Source: Paenibacillus sp. GM2
Lineage (GTDB): Bacteria; Bacillota; Bacilli; Paenibacillales; Paenibacillaceae
DNA: 54,113 nt
NCBI RefSeq assembly: GCF_900069005.2
Contig: NZ_LN831278.1
Span: 693,643-747,755 of the forward strand
Direction of reading: 5' to 3'
The position numbers and the translations under genes are program-made. The notes beneath the pieces were generated by a model. The model had not been told where the DNA came from. It worked only from the letters and a program-made list of their open reading frames with translations, and made no database searches. Numbering within the stretch: position 1 is the stretch's first letter; every line of letters begins with the position of its first letter. Below, one piece after another: positions 7,483 through 18,824 of the stretch.

Positions 7483-8490
7483 TTAAGGGCTGTCAGAACC
7501 CATCGCAGCCTCAACACGTCCAAGGAAGCTGGAGACAAGACGCAAATACTCCTTCGGATGCTCGCGGAAAATCAATTCATGATGAGAATCTTTGACGATC
7601 CATACATCAGAGATCGGATTCGTCTGGTTCTCGGCCAATTGTTCGGCGATGGGGTAAGGAGCCTTGTCGTCTTTGGTGCCGTGTACGAATAGGATTGGGA
7701 ACGGATAATCCTCCGTCTTGACTGCTTGATAGGGGATTTGCCGCAAACTTGTACCGTTCAGCACGGGCAGCAACAGCCCGATAATCTCCAGCGAAGGGTG
7801 GCGCGGCAAATCGATATGCTGTCGAATATTATGATACATCGTATCCGGTTCAAGCAGGAAAGTGCTATCCAGGATCATGGCATCGATATCCTTGCTATAT
7901 AGTGCAGCCTGCAGCGCCGTGCCGGCTCCCATGGAGAAGCCCCAGACGATAAGCTCATCGCCTTCATGCTGCTTGGCATATTGGATCGCTCCTAGCAACT
8001 GCTGGGCTTCCTTTTTCCCGCCCGTCGCAACCTCTTTGCTGCCCCCGGCGGCAAATCCATAATCGAACATAAGGACATTAAAATTCAGACGGTGGGCATA
8101 GTGGGCGAGATCGTACATCGGAATCCAGTTCTCCTCCCGATTCGCGCCATAGCCATGACTGAACACAATGGTCTTACGTGAAGAATCTGCAGGTATATAC
8201 CAGCCTTGCATCATCCGGCTGCCATCCGCAGCGGGGAAGGAGATATTATAGTAATCCAGATTTTTGGCCAGCTTCGGGTTGGAGTATAAAGGGGCCACTG
8301 TCGGATTGGACAACACCCAAGCGATGAAGCCGTGCAGGGCTACAAAGCAGAAGATCAGGAAGAAGATTATGGACAGTAACAGAGCGACGATAATATTCTT
8401 AAGACTAATCCGCTTCGATTTATGCACGGAAGAGTCAGATCCGATCCAATCAGGCTGCAGAGGAAGATCGTTGCGATTCGATAATTTCAT
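7483..8490 (-). CDS. Membrane-anchored alpha/beta hydrolase
   Basis: 335 residues, similar in layout to Bacillus YqkD. A single transmembrane helix at about 30-58 follows a 28-residue cytoplasmic head, so the hydrolase domain should lie outside the membrane. The catalytic triad is visible: Ser186 in the GFSMG nucleophile elbow, Asp274 in HGTKDDKAP, and His303 or His304 in DSHHELI. The oxyanion motif is SHGYGANREE. The substrate is unknown. A GAGGAGG site precedes the ATG, and TATAAT-like sequence lies further upstream on the minus strand. It is divergent from the IclR-type regulator, but the 308-base gap holds a separate promoter for each. Confidence 0.8.
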   Translation of the reverse strand: MKLSNRNDLPLQPDWIGSDSSVHKSKRISLKNIIVALLLSIIFFLIFCFVALHGFIAWVLSNPTVAPLYSNPKLAKNLDYYNISFPAADGSRMMQGWYIPADSSRKTIVFSHGYGANREENWIPMYDLAHYAHRLNFNVLMFDYGFAAGGSKEVATGGKKEAQQLLGAIQYAKQHEGDELIVWGFSMGAGTALQAALYSKDIDAMILDSTFLLEPDTMYHNIRQHIDLPRHPSLEIIGLLLPVLNGTSLRQIPYQAVKTEDYPFPILFVHGTKDDKAPYPIAEQLAENQTNPISDVWIVKDSHHELIFREHPKEYLRLVSSFLGRVEAAMGSDSP

Positions 8491-8798
8491 GGCTGCTCCT
8501 CCTCATCTAAGAATAAATGTTTAATTATATTATATGTCCGGCTGAGGAAAATCGCTTTTTACATCAATCTAAATCTCTTAAAGTTGTCATTCTATCGAAA
8601 TTCCAAGCGGACGTCAAAGATCGTGTCGAAAAAAGATGATTTATGAAGGGAACTATGAAAATATCGTACGGCTACCTTTTTCGATTGTCAATGCGTGAGG
8701 GGGAATTTATGGCCTTTGTCATTGACGGAAATGATGGTTTTCTCATATAATTTATGTAACCGAGTTTCATATAGTGAAACGAAAGGGAGGGATGCCAT
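8491..8798. other. Divergent promoter region, hydrolase and iclR-type gene
   Basis: 308 bases without a gene. On the left a TATAAT-type box faces the hydrolase; on the right is a clear sigma-A promoter and operator for the IclR-type gene, listed separately. The middle 150 bases show nothing I can name. Confidence 0.6.
8722..8780 (+). promoter_or_regulatory. Sigma-A promoter and palindromic operator of IclR gene
   Basis: TTGACG (8722-8727), an 18-base spacer and TATAAT (8746-8751) form a strong promoter. Just downstream is the dyad GTTTCA-TATAG-TGAAAC (8764-8780), of the kind bound by IclR proteins. Its place over the transcription start suggests autorepression. Confidence 0.7.
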
Positions 8799-9548
8799 AT
8801 GGAAGAGCGGAAATTAACCGTACGCGCCGTAGAACGGGCGCTTGACATATTGATGTGCTTCACGAAGAAGGATGACCTTGGGTTAACAGAAATTGCCGCA
8901 GAGATTGACCTGCATAAGAGCACGGTGCATCGCCTGTTGAATACCCTTGAGGAGAAGGGATTTGTAGTCCGTAATGCATCTACCGAGAAATACAGGTTGG
9001 GTCTGAAAATATGGGAGCTGTCCGCGCATCTGTCGCATAATGATGATCCGGCAGTGCTGCTTCTTCCGCAAATGGAGCAGCTCCGGGATCGTCTTGGCGA
9101 GACGGTAAGCTTATACTTGCGGGACGGAACGGACCGCTTGCGTATTCAAGCGGTACAGAGCAATCAGGCTATTCGCAGGGTTGCTCCGGTTGGCGCAAGG
9201 CTGCCGCTGTTCGTTGGCGCTTCCAGCAAGGTACTGGTAGCTTATGCGGATGATGCTGTTGTTCAGGCTGTCCTGGACAGCCCTGATTGGCCCGCCTTTG
9301 TGGACCGGGAAGCGTATATGCAGCAGTTGCAGGAGATTCGTGAGCAGGGCTATGCCATCAGCTATGAGGAACGTGAGCCCGGGGCTTCAGCGGTCGCAGC
9401 TCCGATCTTTGACCGGAACGGAAAAATTGCCGCAGCGCTCTCCTTATCCGGTCCGGTCAGCCGCTTGAATCCTCAGAATTTGCATGAGTATGGTCCGATA
9501 TTAATCGAGGCGGCCAGAGAGATGGGGATGATGATTCATCCCAGTTAA
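8799..9548 (+). CDS. IclR family transcriptional regulator
   Basis: 249 residues. The N-terminal winged helix-turn-helix is at about 5-70 (VERALDILMCFTKKDDLGLTEIAAEIDLHKSTVHRLLNTLEEKGFV), followed by the IclR effector-binding domain with the conserved RRVAPVGARLPLFVGASSKVLVAY and GYAISYEEREPGASAVAAPIFD segments. Such proteins usually control catabolic genes and themselves. AAAGGGAGGG lies ahead of the ATG. Its own promoter carries a GTTTCA/TGAAAC palindrome, and a strong terminator closes the gene, so it is a single-gene unit. No catabolic gene is next to it, so its targets and ligand cannot be read from context. Confidence 0.92.
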   Translation: MEERKLTVRAVERALDILMCFTKKDDLGLTEIAAEIDLHKSTVHRLLNTLEEKGFVVRNASTEKYRLGLKIWELSAHLSHNDDPAVLLLPQMEQLRDRLGETVSLYLRDGTDRLRIQAVQSNQAIRRVAPVGARLPLFVGASSKVLVAYADDAVVQAVLDSPDWPAFVDREAYMQQLQEIREQGYAISYEEREPGASAVAAPIFDRNGKIAAALSLSGPVSRLNPQNLHEYGPILIEAAREMGMMIHPS

Positions 9549-9573
9549 ACTTGATATCCCTATCTAGATAACA

Positions 9574-9623
9574 AATCGCGAGTCCCTGGCCAGAATCAGG
9601 CCATGCAGACTCGCGATTTTTTT
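9574..9623. terminator. Strong terminator after IclR gene
   Basis: AATCGCGAGTC (9574-9584) pairs perfectly with GACTCGCGATT (9608-9618) and is followed by seven T. The mirror T-run is weaker, but it lies between convergent genes and may serve both. Confidence 0.85.
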
Positions 9624-9632
9624 GGTAAAGGA

Positions 9633-11243
9633 TTATTTGCTCTCTTTAATCCAGGTGGCGATATCGTCAACGATGTCCTCCGATACATTGGCTGGCTGAG
9701 CATATTCAGCTCCAATTGAGACACCCTGGTAGGAGGTCAATAGATGATTTACATTCGGATAAGATTTGAACTTCACATCTTTGCGGTCCTTCAAAGCAGT
9801 CTTCCAGTTCTCGAATTGCTTTATCGTCACCTGCCAGTCATTTTCTCCCTGTAAAATCAGCATCGGGGTGCTCTGATTCTTAGCGAGCTCAGCCGGAACA
9901 TAGTTCTTCTGTTCGAACCACCAGTAAGCAGGCTGTAGCGGGAACTGCTCCGGCATATGATCTACTGTATATTGCGGATCATTGACCATATTGGCAAGTG
10001 CGATATATTGAGCAGCTTGCTGCTCATATGGCGCAGCATTCATGCCAAGCTGCTTGACGCGCTGAACGAGCTCCTGCTGCTGTTCAGCCAGCACATCGGC
10101 AAACTTGCCGCTTGGTCCGGATATGACCACGGTTCCCGCTACATTATGATCCTTGTCCTCGGCGATCAGCAGAGGAATCGCGTATCCGCCCTGGCTATGG
10201 CCGGCAACGAAAATCCGCGAACTGTCGATGCTTGCCTTCCCCTTGAGCAATTGTACCGCAGCCAACGCGTCGTCAACGCTTTCTTGCTTTATCGTAAATT
10301 TTGGATTTGCAGCTACCTTGAAGGTATGCTCATAGGTCACCTTGTCATAGCGCAGTACGGCGATTCCCTGTGAAGCAAGCCCTGCAGCAAGATCACGGAA
10401 CAGCTTCGTTCCACCTATGGATGAATCGCGGTCATGCGGCCCGGAACCTTGGACGAGCACTACGGCAGGAAAAGGACCGTCCCCTTTAGGCAAGGTGAGT
10501 GTCCCCGGCAAGGCCATGCTGCCTTGACCAACGGTCACTTCTTGCTCGATGTAGCTGTCCGCAATGTCATAGGATGGCTTCTTATATCCGGAGTCATCGG
10601 AGGCAGTCGTTACGTTCAGGTCATCCACTTGACCTGAGAGATTCATGCGGACGGTGATTTGAAGCGGAACTCTTTCTGATTCGACCCCGTAAGTTACATT
10701 TCGGTGTATAGCGTTGACCTTTTCTGTCTTGCCGCCAGTCAGCTTCATCTTACCGTAGACGGTCTCGTAATTGCTCCACAATACCTTTAACAGATTCTCC
10801 TGTAGCGCAGCAGCAGAGGATGGGCTGACGTATTTGGCGGATTCGGGGCCATCTCCAGCTTGCAGGCCTTGGATGAACAGGTCCGCCGGATCGGTGGACT
10901 GCTGCGAATTCTGAAATAGCTCATTTATGAATGTGGCATCAATTAGAGCGTGTCCTGATACGATGGTGATGGGGTGTTCCAGAGCGACCTGCTTGCCATT
11001 GACAAGGGCTTGGCGGTTTCCCGCTTCCAGCTTAATTACAGTGTTGCCCTTCGTGATAATAATTGTGCGAGTCTGTTGGTCCCATTTGACATCCGCTCCA
11101 TACTCAAGCGCTGATTCTCTTAGCGGTGTAAGTGCTGTCGAGCTGCTGAATGAAGGGGCAGCGGAAGCGCCTATAGGCAGCATGAGACTTAGAGCGATCG
11201 TGGCTGCAGCGGCAGCATAGAGCGGGGTTCTCTTCTTGAACAT
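9633..11243 (-). CDS. Secreted alpha/beta hydrolase
   Basis: 536 residues. A signal peptide covers about 1-29 (cleavage near ASA-AP). Residues 40-110 resemble the copper-amine-oxidase N-terminal domain common in exported Paenibacillus proteins (VKWDQQTRTIIITKGNTVIKL). Residues 115-220 look like the DUF3887 domain. The C-terminal 300 residues are an alpha/beta hydrolase of the acyl-peptide hydrolase/acetyl-xylan-esterase type. The nucleophile is Ser350 (GHSQGG); Asp in LQGENDWQV and His in NVNHLL complete the triad, with oxyanion motif QGSGPHDRD. The substrate is unknown, most likely a peptide or ester outside the cell. It is followed on the same strand order by the GntR-linked membrane gene, about 30 bases upstream. 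Confidence 0.82.
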   Translation of the reverse strand: MFKKRTPLYAAAAATIALSLMLPIGASAAPSFSSSTALTPLRESALEYGADVKWDQQTRTIIITKGNTVIKLEAGNRQALVNGKQVALEHPITIVSGHALIDATFINELFQNSQQSTDPADLFIQGLQAGDGPESAKYVSPSSAAALQENLLKVLWSNYETVYGKMKLTGGKTEKVNAIHRNVTYGVESERVPLQITVRMNLSGQVDDLNVTTASDDSGYKKPSYDIADSYIEQEVTVGQGSMALPGTLTLPKGDGPFPAVVLVQGSGPHDRDSSIGGTKLFRDLAAGLASQGIAVLRYDKVTYEHTFKVAANPKFTIKQESVDDALAAVQLLKGKASIDSSRIFVAGHSQGGYAIPLLIAEDKDHNVAGTVVISGPSGKFADVLAEQQQELVQRVKQLGMNAAPYEQQAAQYIALANMVNDPQYTVDHMPEQFPLQPAYWWFEQKNYVPAELAKNQSTPMLILQGENDWQVTIKQFENWKTALKDRKDVKFKSYPNVNHLLTSYQGVSIGAEYAQPANVSEDIVDDIATWIKESK

Positions 11244-11274
11244 ACAATTTCCTCCTTAAGAAAAAAGGTATATA

Positions 11275-12369
11275 TTATCTCGCGAACACATAGGTTATCG
11301 CGATGAAACCACCGATACCTAACAGTACCAGCCAGCATAGCGGGTGGCCGAAATTCAGCGTCCAGCCGACGCCTATTCTTTTCTCGATAAATAGGGCCGG
11401 GTCCTGGCGGTTGAAGTAGAACATGCCCAGCTTCCAGTGGCTATCGTTATTTACCGGAGCAAGCTTGGAGCCCGCTGCCGGGCGCCCGATTTTGCTGCCG
11501 CCTTGACCTGTTCTGAAGGAGATCAGGAAGGCGAACAGAACGACGAAGATCGGGGTAAGCAAGCTGATCAGCATCAGGCTGTTCACATTGATCTGGCCCA
11601 GCATGTGAAGTTGGATCAATGTGAACAGGAGCAGCAGGGCGAAGCTTGACAGCACCGTGAATAACGACCAACTGCGGCGGAATACGATATTCTGGCGCAG
11701 GGAACGCTGCGGATCATCCGCCTGAATTTGCTGTTTACTACTGCGGATGCTCCAATTGATAAAGACGAATAGCAGGGTCATGAAGGTCTGAATAATCGTC
11801 GGGTAGAGAACTGAGCGATATGATTTGACCGCACTGCGAGTTACATTTCCCATAAAATCGAACTTCATGGGAATCAGGCTGGGTATCTGCTCATAGCGGT
11901 TCAATACGGCGATGAGCCCAGCAAGAATAATAACTGCATGAATCAAAAACCATTTATTGGAGAGAACCAGATTGCCTTGGCGGAAGCTCGTATCCACGGC
12001 CAGCACCGAAGGAGATGGGGTGGAGGGAAGCGAAGGAAGCAGCTTCTTCATTCTAAAATAATAAATGACGTTCATAGCTGTTGAGATCAGTATAACCATG
12101 ATGATATAAGCGCCAATGACTCCGTTCTGCTGTACGGGAGCACTGCGGAGCAGCTGGATAACACAAAGGATGAACAAGACGGCATATAAAGTCCCGCTGT
12201 ACATACTATAGGAACGGCGCATACGGCGCAGCGTATCACTCCGATAAATGTCCTCACTGACGGTTACGCCGAAGCTTATCGTCTCCCGCGTCAAATAAGG
12301 CATAGCAGTTAAGGAAATCATCATAGGCAGAAATATAAGGGCAATCAAAAGGGAGGATAGTGTACTCAT
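11275..12369 (-). CDS. DUF1648/DUF5808 multi-pass membrane protein
   Basis: 364 residues with about eight transmembrane helices. Middle residues contain the DUF1648 signature (YEQIPSLIPMKFDFMGNVTR) and the C-terminus has the DUF5808-like FYFNRQDPALFIEKRIGVGWTLNFGHP. Relatives are SdpI-like immunity or signal proteins and are often encoded beside a GntR regulator, as here. ATG at 12369 is chosen: AAGGAG lies 10 bases ahead, and it follows the regulator's stop codon by one base; ATG at 12378 is too close to the SD. Translational coupling to the regulator is therefore likely. Function is unknown; a role in envelope stress or antimicrobial immunity is an inference. Confidence 0.75.
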   Translation of the reverse strand: MSTLSSLLIALIFLPMMISLTAMPYLTRETISFGVTVSEDIYRSDTLRRMRRSYSMYSGTLYAVLFILCVIQLLRSAPVQQNGVIGAYIIMVILISTAMNVIYYFRMKKLLPSLPSTPSPSVLAVDTSFRQGNLVLSNKWFLIHAVIILAGLIAVLNRYEQIPSLIPMKFDFMGNVTRSAVKSYRSVLYPTIIQTFMTLLFVFINWSIRSSKQQIQADDPQRSLRQNIVFRRSWSLFTVLSSFALLLLFTLIQLHMLGQINVNSLMLISLLTPIFVVLFAFLISFRTGQGGSKIGRPAAGSKLAPVNNDSHWKLGMFYFNRQDPALFIEKRIGVGWTLNFGHPLCWLVLLGIGGFIAITYVFAR

Positions 12370-12370
12370 A

Positions 12371-12775
12371 TTAATCATTCTCCTTGTCTGTCTGCGTTAT
12401 TTCCTGGTATATTCGTTCAACTTCCAATAGCAACTGCTCCCGGTTCATTCCGCGGCAGATCGCTTCTGCGGCAATAGGTTTAAGCTCTCCGCTCATTTTG
12501 CTCCGGTAGTCCTCCGTAATTCCCGGCATACCATCGGGGTTAATGACGACGCCCTTCTGACGATGCACGAGGATGAATCCGTCCTGCTTGAGCAGCGTGT
12601 ATGCCTTATTGACAGTGTGCAGATTAATGCCTATATCTGAGGCCAGGCTGCGTACGGAAGGCAGGGGCTCCCCTGGTTTCAAGCGTCCGCTGGCAATGCC
12701 TTCAATGATCTGATTTACTAACTGAGTGTATATCGGAAGCTCGGATTGCATATCAAGCCGGATAATCACAGCCAT
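12371..12775 (-). CDS. GntR family (YtrA-type) regulator
   Basis: 134 residues. The winged helix-turn-helix of the short YtrA subfamily is complete (IYTQLVNQIIEGIASGRLKPGEPLPSVRSLASDIGINLHTVNKAYTLLKQDGFI), with only a short helical C-terminal tail for dimerisation and no large effector domain. ATG at 12775 gives MAVIIRLDMQ; GTG at 12769 has the better SD spacing (AAGGTG, 6 bases) and may be the true start. A perfect dyad overlaps its promoter, pointing to autoregulation. It is cotranscribed with the membrane protein gene, which it most likely controls. Confidence 0.88.
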   Translation of the reverse strand: MAVIIRLDMQSELPIYTQLVNQIIEGIASGRLKPGEPLPSVRSLASDIGINLHTVNKAYTLLKQDGFILVHRQKGVVINPDGMPGITEDYRSKMSGELKPIAAEAICRGMNREQLLLEVERIYQEITQTDKEND

Positions 12776-12792
12776 CACCTTCTTTGTTCTAA

Positions 12793-12815
12793 CTGTTATA
12801 CTTATAATATAACAG
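12793..12815. promoter_or_regulatory. Operator dyad of the GntR-type regulator
   Basis: CTGTTATA and TATAACAG are exact reverse complements separated by 7 bases. On the minus strand the dyad overlaps a TTTACA-17-TTATAT promoter. The position fits repression by the regulator encoded 18 bases away. Confidence 0.65.
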
Positions 12816-12837
12816 ATAACATAAATATATGTAAACC

Positions 12838-12891
12838 ATAAAAAGACCTGCCATTCCCCCTGAATGTTATGTTCAGGGAAATGGCAGGTCT
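12838..12891 (-). terminator. Terminator of aconitase gene
   Basis: A long stem of about 20 base pairs (AGACCTGCCATT... with AATGGCAGGTCT) is followed on the minus strand by five T. It lies 34 bases after the aconitase stop codon and insulates the gntR unit. Confidence 0.85.
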
Positions 12892-12924
12892 GCATATTGC
12901 AAAGTGGGTATAATTCCAAAAAAA

Positions 12925-15642
<2,718 letters not shown>

Positions 15643-15696
15643 GAATGTACCTCCTTGTTCCGTTAGGTGAAACACAATTTCATATTCACTATCTTA

Positions 15697-15725
15697 AGTA
15701 TAGCTTCCCTACCGAAGTGAGTAAA
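15697..15725 (-). promoter_or_regulatory. Promoter of aconitase gene
   Basis: On the minus strand TTTACT (15725-15720), a 17-base spacer and TATACT (15702-15697) fit sigma-A well. I could not identify a convincing CcpC dyad next to it. Confidence 0.65.
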
Positions 15726-15926
15726 GTGTTTTTTGTCCAGTTGCTTCTATTTAAACTGTAAGCTCAAACAGGCCAGCTTCCTCCAAAAACATACAGCTCC
15801 GCTCCTCAGCACTTAGCCTCATCCAGCTGAAGCGTTGAATAGAAACGCATACCTCTAGTTAGTACATACTCAATATTATGCGTTCATATAAATAGAATGG
15901 GAATGTATTTGAAGGAGGCGAGAACC

Positions 15927-16931
15927 ATGGCGGACGAATGGAGAAGAATACTGACAAAGTATGTGAATCAGCTTAATCAGGATGAAGTGGATTACCGGGT
16001 GCGCACGGAGGATTCCGTCGTGACCGATCTGGATTACTTGATCCGCAGCGGGGAGCGCAAACATAAGCTGGAGATGTGGTACAGGGAACGGGGGGCAGCT
16101 CCGGTCCGATGCGAGACGAAGGCGCGGCTGATTCGTGAGATCGAGCATCGGGCAGGCGAACTCGAGGTCGAGCTGATGCTGTTGCAGAAGATCTATTATG
16201 ATAAAGGCGGAGCCAGACACCAGGAGCAGCGGGTTGATCAGCAGCGCCTGACGCTGCTGCGCGAGGGGGAGGGCTGGACGGTGTCTCGCGTATATCAGCC
16301 TGTTCCGGAGCGGAGCGCGCCGGTGAATGTTGCCTCCATCTACAATCAGGACTACACAGAAAAGGCCGGTCCGTCCCGTCCTTATCTGAATCATCAAATT
16401 CTCGGCGCGGGCGGTTCCCAGCGAAGCACAGCTTATCGGCGTGAAGATGCGGTATTGTACGCAGATCGCTGGTGGGACAGCTTTAATCCGGAATTTGCCC
16501 AATTTGAAGTCGATTGCACCAGTTATATCTCCCAATGTCTCTTTGCAGGCGGAGCCCCAATAAACTATACTGGAAAAAGAGAATCGGGCTGGTGGTATAA
16601 AGGATATGTAGGCAAACAGGAGGCCTGGAGCTATAGCTGGGCGGTGGCGAATGCCCTGCAGCTATTTTTGACCCATAGCAGCTCTCATTTGCGTGCGGAG
16701 ATCGTTGACCGTCCTGAACTGCTTCAGTTGGGAGATGTAATTATTTACGACTGGGATGGGAACGGTGCATATCAGCACAGTACGATCGTTACCGCTTTTG
16801 ACGCTGGCGGCATGCCGCTGGTGAACGCGCATACGACGCCAAGCCAGCATCGCTACTGGGACTATCGGGATTCCTATGCCTGGACTGAGAATACCGTGTA
16901 TCGGTTTTTCCATATAGCGGACCGGTTCTGA
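15927..16931 (+). CDS. Amidase-like (amidase_6) domain protein
   Basis: 334 residues. The last 160 residues match the putative amidase_6 domain of Bacillus/Paenibacillus proteins: VDCTSYISQCLFAGGAPINY supplies the likely catalytic Cys, and GAYQHSTIVTAFD the likely His, followed by LVNAHTTPSQHRYWDY. This NlpC/P60-like arrangement suggests hydrolysis of an amide or peptide bond. The N-terminal 130 residues are charged and helical with no signal peptide, so the protein appears cytoplasmic or is released another way. The start at 15927 has GAAGGAGG 8 bases upstream. Substrate unknown. Confidence 0.75.
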   Translation: MADEWRRILTKYVNQLNQDEVDYRVRTEDSVVTDLDYLIRSGERKHKLEMWYRERGAAPVRCETKARLIREIEHRAGELEVELMLLQKIYYDKGGARHQEQRVDQQRLTLLREGEGWTVSRVYQPVPERSAPVNVASIYNQDYTEKAGPSRPYLNHQILGAGGSQRSTAYRREDAVLYADRWWDSFNPEFAQFEVDCTSYISQCLFAGGAPINYTGKRESGWWYKGYVGKQEAWSYSWAVANALQLFLTHSSSHLRAEIVDRPELLQLGDVIIYDWDGNGAYQHSTIVTAFDAGGMPLVNAHTTPSQHRYWDYRDSYAWTENTVYRFFHIADRF

Positions 16932-16988
16932 CATCAGGGAGTTTCATGCGATCAAGACGTGTATTTACATTTAGAAAAGAGGTTACCC

Positions 16989-18086
16989 ATGGGACAGGAC
17001 AAATTGACTGTAGGGCTGATTTACGGAGGCAAATCCGGAGAACACGAGGTGTCGCTACAGACGGCTCTGGCAGTCATGCAGGCTTTTGATTACGAGAAAT
17101 ATGAATTGCTGCCTTTCTATATTACGAAGCAAGGGGAGTGGAGAGTCGGCGGCAATCAATCCGCTCCTTTTACCGCGTTGGAACAATTGAAGCTGGAATC
17201 GGACGCGGGGGATACAAGCGCGGCGATCAATACGCTGTTCAGCAAGCTGGCAACGGGTGAAGCAAAGCTTGATGTTGCCTTCCCGCTTCTGCATGGTACC
17301 AACGGCGAAGACGGCACCATTCAAGGCATGTTCGAGATGGCGAACATGCCATATGTAGGAGCAGGCGTATTGGCTTCCGCTGCCGGTATGGACAAAGTGA
17401 TTATGAAGAAGCTGTTTGCCGATGCAGGAATTGAGCAGTGCGGGTACTGTTATTTCACAGATGGTGAATGGGAGCGCGATAGCTTCTCGCAGATTCAGAA
17501 GGTGGAGGAGAAGCTGGGTTACCCATGCTTCATTAAACCGGCTAATCTGGGCTCCAGCGTCGGAATATCGAAGGCGAAGACGAGAGAGGAGCTAATAAGC
17601 TCTGTTAAGCTGGCACTCCGATATGATACTAAGGTCATCGTAGAGGAATTTGTTGAAGCCCGCGAGGTTGAGGTTGGGGTGCTTGGCAACGATATTCCGT
17701 TGCCTTCCGTACCAGGAGAAATCGTATCCTCTGGCGAATATTACGATTACCAAGCTAAATACCTTGATGGCAAATCGCAAATGCTGATTCCGGCCCCGCT
17801 GGACACCGAGCTTGCTGAGCGCATTCGCGATGTGGCAGTCAAAGCCTTTAAGGCTATCGCTTGCAATGGATTATGCCGGGCTGACTTTTTTATACGCAAG
17901 ACGGACGGTCGTATCCTGATTAACGAAGTGAACACAATGCCGGGCTTCACGCCATACAGCATGTACCCGCTATTGTGGAGAGAGACAGGACTCTCTTATG
18001 AGACGCTGCTTGACCGACTGATCGAGCTGGCCATGGAGCGCTTTGCAAAGAGACAGGATCTGTTCTTTGAGAACGGGATTAATTAA
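16989..18086 (+). CDS. ddl: D-alanine--D-alanine ligase
   Basis: 365 residues. This ATP-grasp enzyme joins two D-alanines for peptidoglycan precursors. Visible signatures are LIYGGKSGEHEVSL near the start, LLHGTNGEDGTIQG, PYVGAGVLASAAGMDKVIMKK, the ATP-binding PCFIKPANLGSSVGISKA, and NEVNTMPGFTPYSMYP with the Asn/Glu metal ligands. The Gly-Tyr-Asp type lid reads SGEYYDYQAKYLDGKSQM, which fits D-Ala-D-Ala rather than D-Ala-D-Lac specificity, though that cannot be proven by eye. The start at 16989 has AAGAGG 7 bases upstream; a GTG at 16959 is possible. The following small gene starts 54 bases on, probably in the same transcript. Confidence 0.93.
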   Translation: MGQDKLTVGLIYGGKSGEHEVSLQTALAVMQAFDYEKYELLPFYITKQGEWRVGGNQSAPFTALEQLKLESDAGDTSAAINTLFSKLATGEAKLDVAFPLLHGTNGEDGTIQGMFEMANMPYVGAGVLASAAGMDKVIMKKLFADAGIEQCGYCYFTDGEWERDSFSQIQKVEEKLGYPCFIKPANLGSSVGISKAKTREELISSVKLALRYDTKVIVEEFVEAREVEVGVLGNDIPLPSVPGEIVSSGEYYDYQAKYLDGKSQMLIPAPLDTELAERIRDVAVKAFKAIACNGLCRADFFIRKTDGRILINEVNTMPGFTPYSMYPLLWRETGLSYETLLDRLIELAMERFAKRQDLFFENGIN

Positions 18087-18140
18087 TCCGGCGAGACGGT
18101 TCGGGAACAGACAGAATTCAGGACGGAAAGGAAGATGAGC

Positions 18141-18458
18141 ATGGGGTTCCAGACGGAATTTAATTCGGTGTGTAAATTCAAGAATGAACAAGAGCTGTTC
18201 GACCTTTTGGAATATGGCCGTGGCAAGATGCGCAAGGAGGGATTGCGCGTATTCCCGACCGGGCAGAAGGTCATTGCTTATAGCCCGGACAATAAGGCCG
18301 TAGCGATTGTGAAGATTACCGCCTGTGTTGCTGAGATTAACTTCAACGGTGAAGAGGTGACCGCAGTCGAGCTGGACCTGGTACGTCCTTTAACGGATGA
18401 AGAGTCTGCGATCCAAACGGCCCTCGCTTACGAGATGTTCTTCGGAGAGCCCAAGTAA
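18141..18458 (+). CDS. Conserved hypothetical protein downstream of ddl
   Basis: 105 residues, soluble, alpha/beta, with the motif MGFQTEFNSVCKF at the front and a typical GLRVFPTGQKVIAYSPDNKAVAIVKI core. I recognise the general look of small Bacillales DUF proteins but not a named family. The ATG at 18141 is preferred because AAAGGA lies about 8 bases upstream, against 2 for the ATG at 18135. It follows ddl closely on the same strand. Function is unknown. Confidence 0.7.
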   Translation: MGFQTEFNSVCKFKNEQELFDLLEYGRGKMRKEGLRVFPTGQKVIAYSPDNKAVAIVKITACVAEINFNGEEVTAVELDLVRPLTDEESAIQTALAYEMFFGEPK

Positions 18459-18824
18459 TTGGGGCCCCCTTCGCTCAGGAGCTTGTCTCGGTCAATGGGG
18501 CTCATATGCCTGGGGTATATTGAGGGACAAGCTTTTGAGGGGAAATCAGGGTTAGTTTTCGCGAGGTTTAATTTTCCTGACGGCGGGAACTCTGTAAATA
18601 GAAGATCGTGTTTAGTTGATTCATATTCGTGAGAGAGGTTCGTAATTAGCCGTACTATTTGGCTGGTTACGGACTTTTTATATAAATGGTGGTATATTAA
18701 ATACAGATCGATTTGCAGCTATTCAGCCTGATTTTCTACACAAATCACTCAAATGATGCAACTTTGCGCCATTCGGGGCGTATATTTTAAAAAAGGTAAA
18801 AATTGCAAGATTCATAGAAGAGCT
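18459..18824. other. Intergenic region with two terminator-like hairpins
   Basis: 366 bases. A hairpin with arms AGCTTGTC (18480-18487) and GACAAGCT (18526-18533) follows the small gene, and a stronger terminator lies at 18638-18680. The 140 bases before the phosphatase gene are AT-rich and probably hold its promoter, but no box is clear. Confidence 0.5.
18638..18680 (+). terminator. Terminator ahead of the inositol-phosphatase gene
   Basis: GTTCGTAATTAGCC (18638-18651) pairs along its whole length with GGCTGGTTACGGAC (18661-18674), three pairs being G-U, then TTTTTA follows. It ends the ddl transcript or acts as an attenuator for the next gene. Confidence 0.65.
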
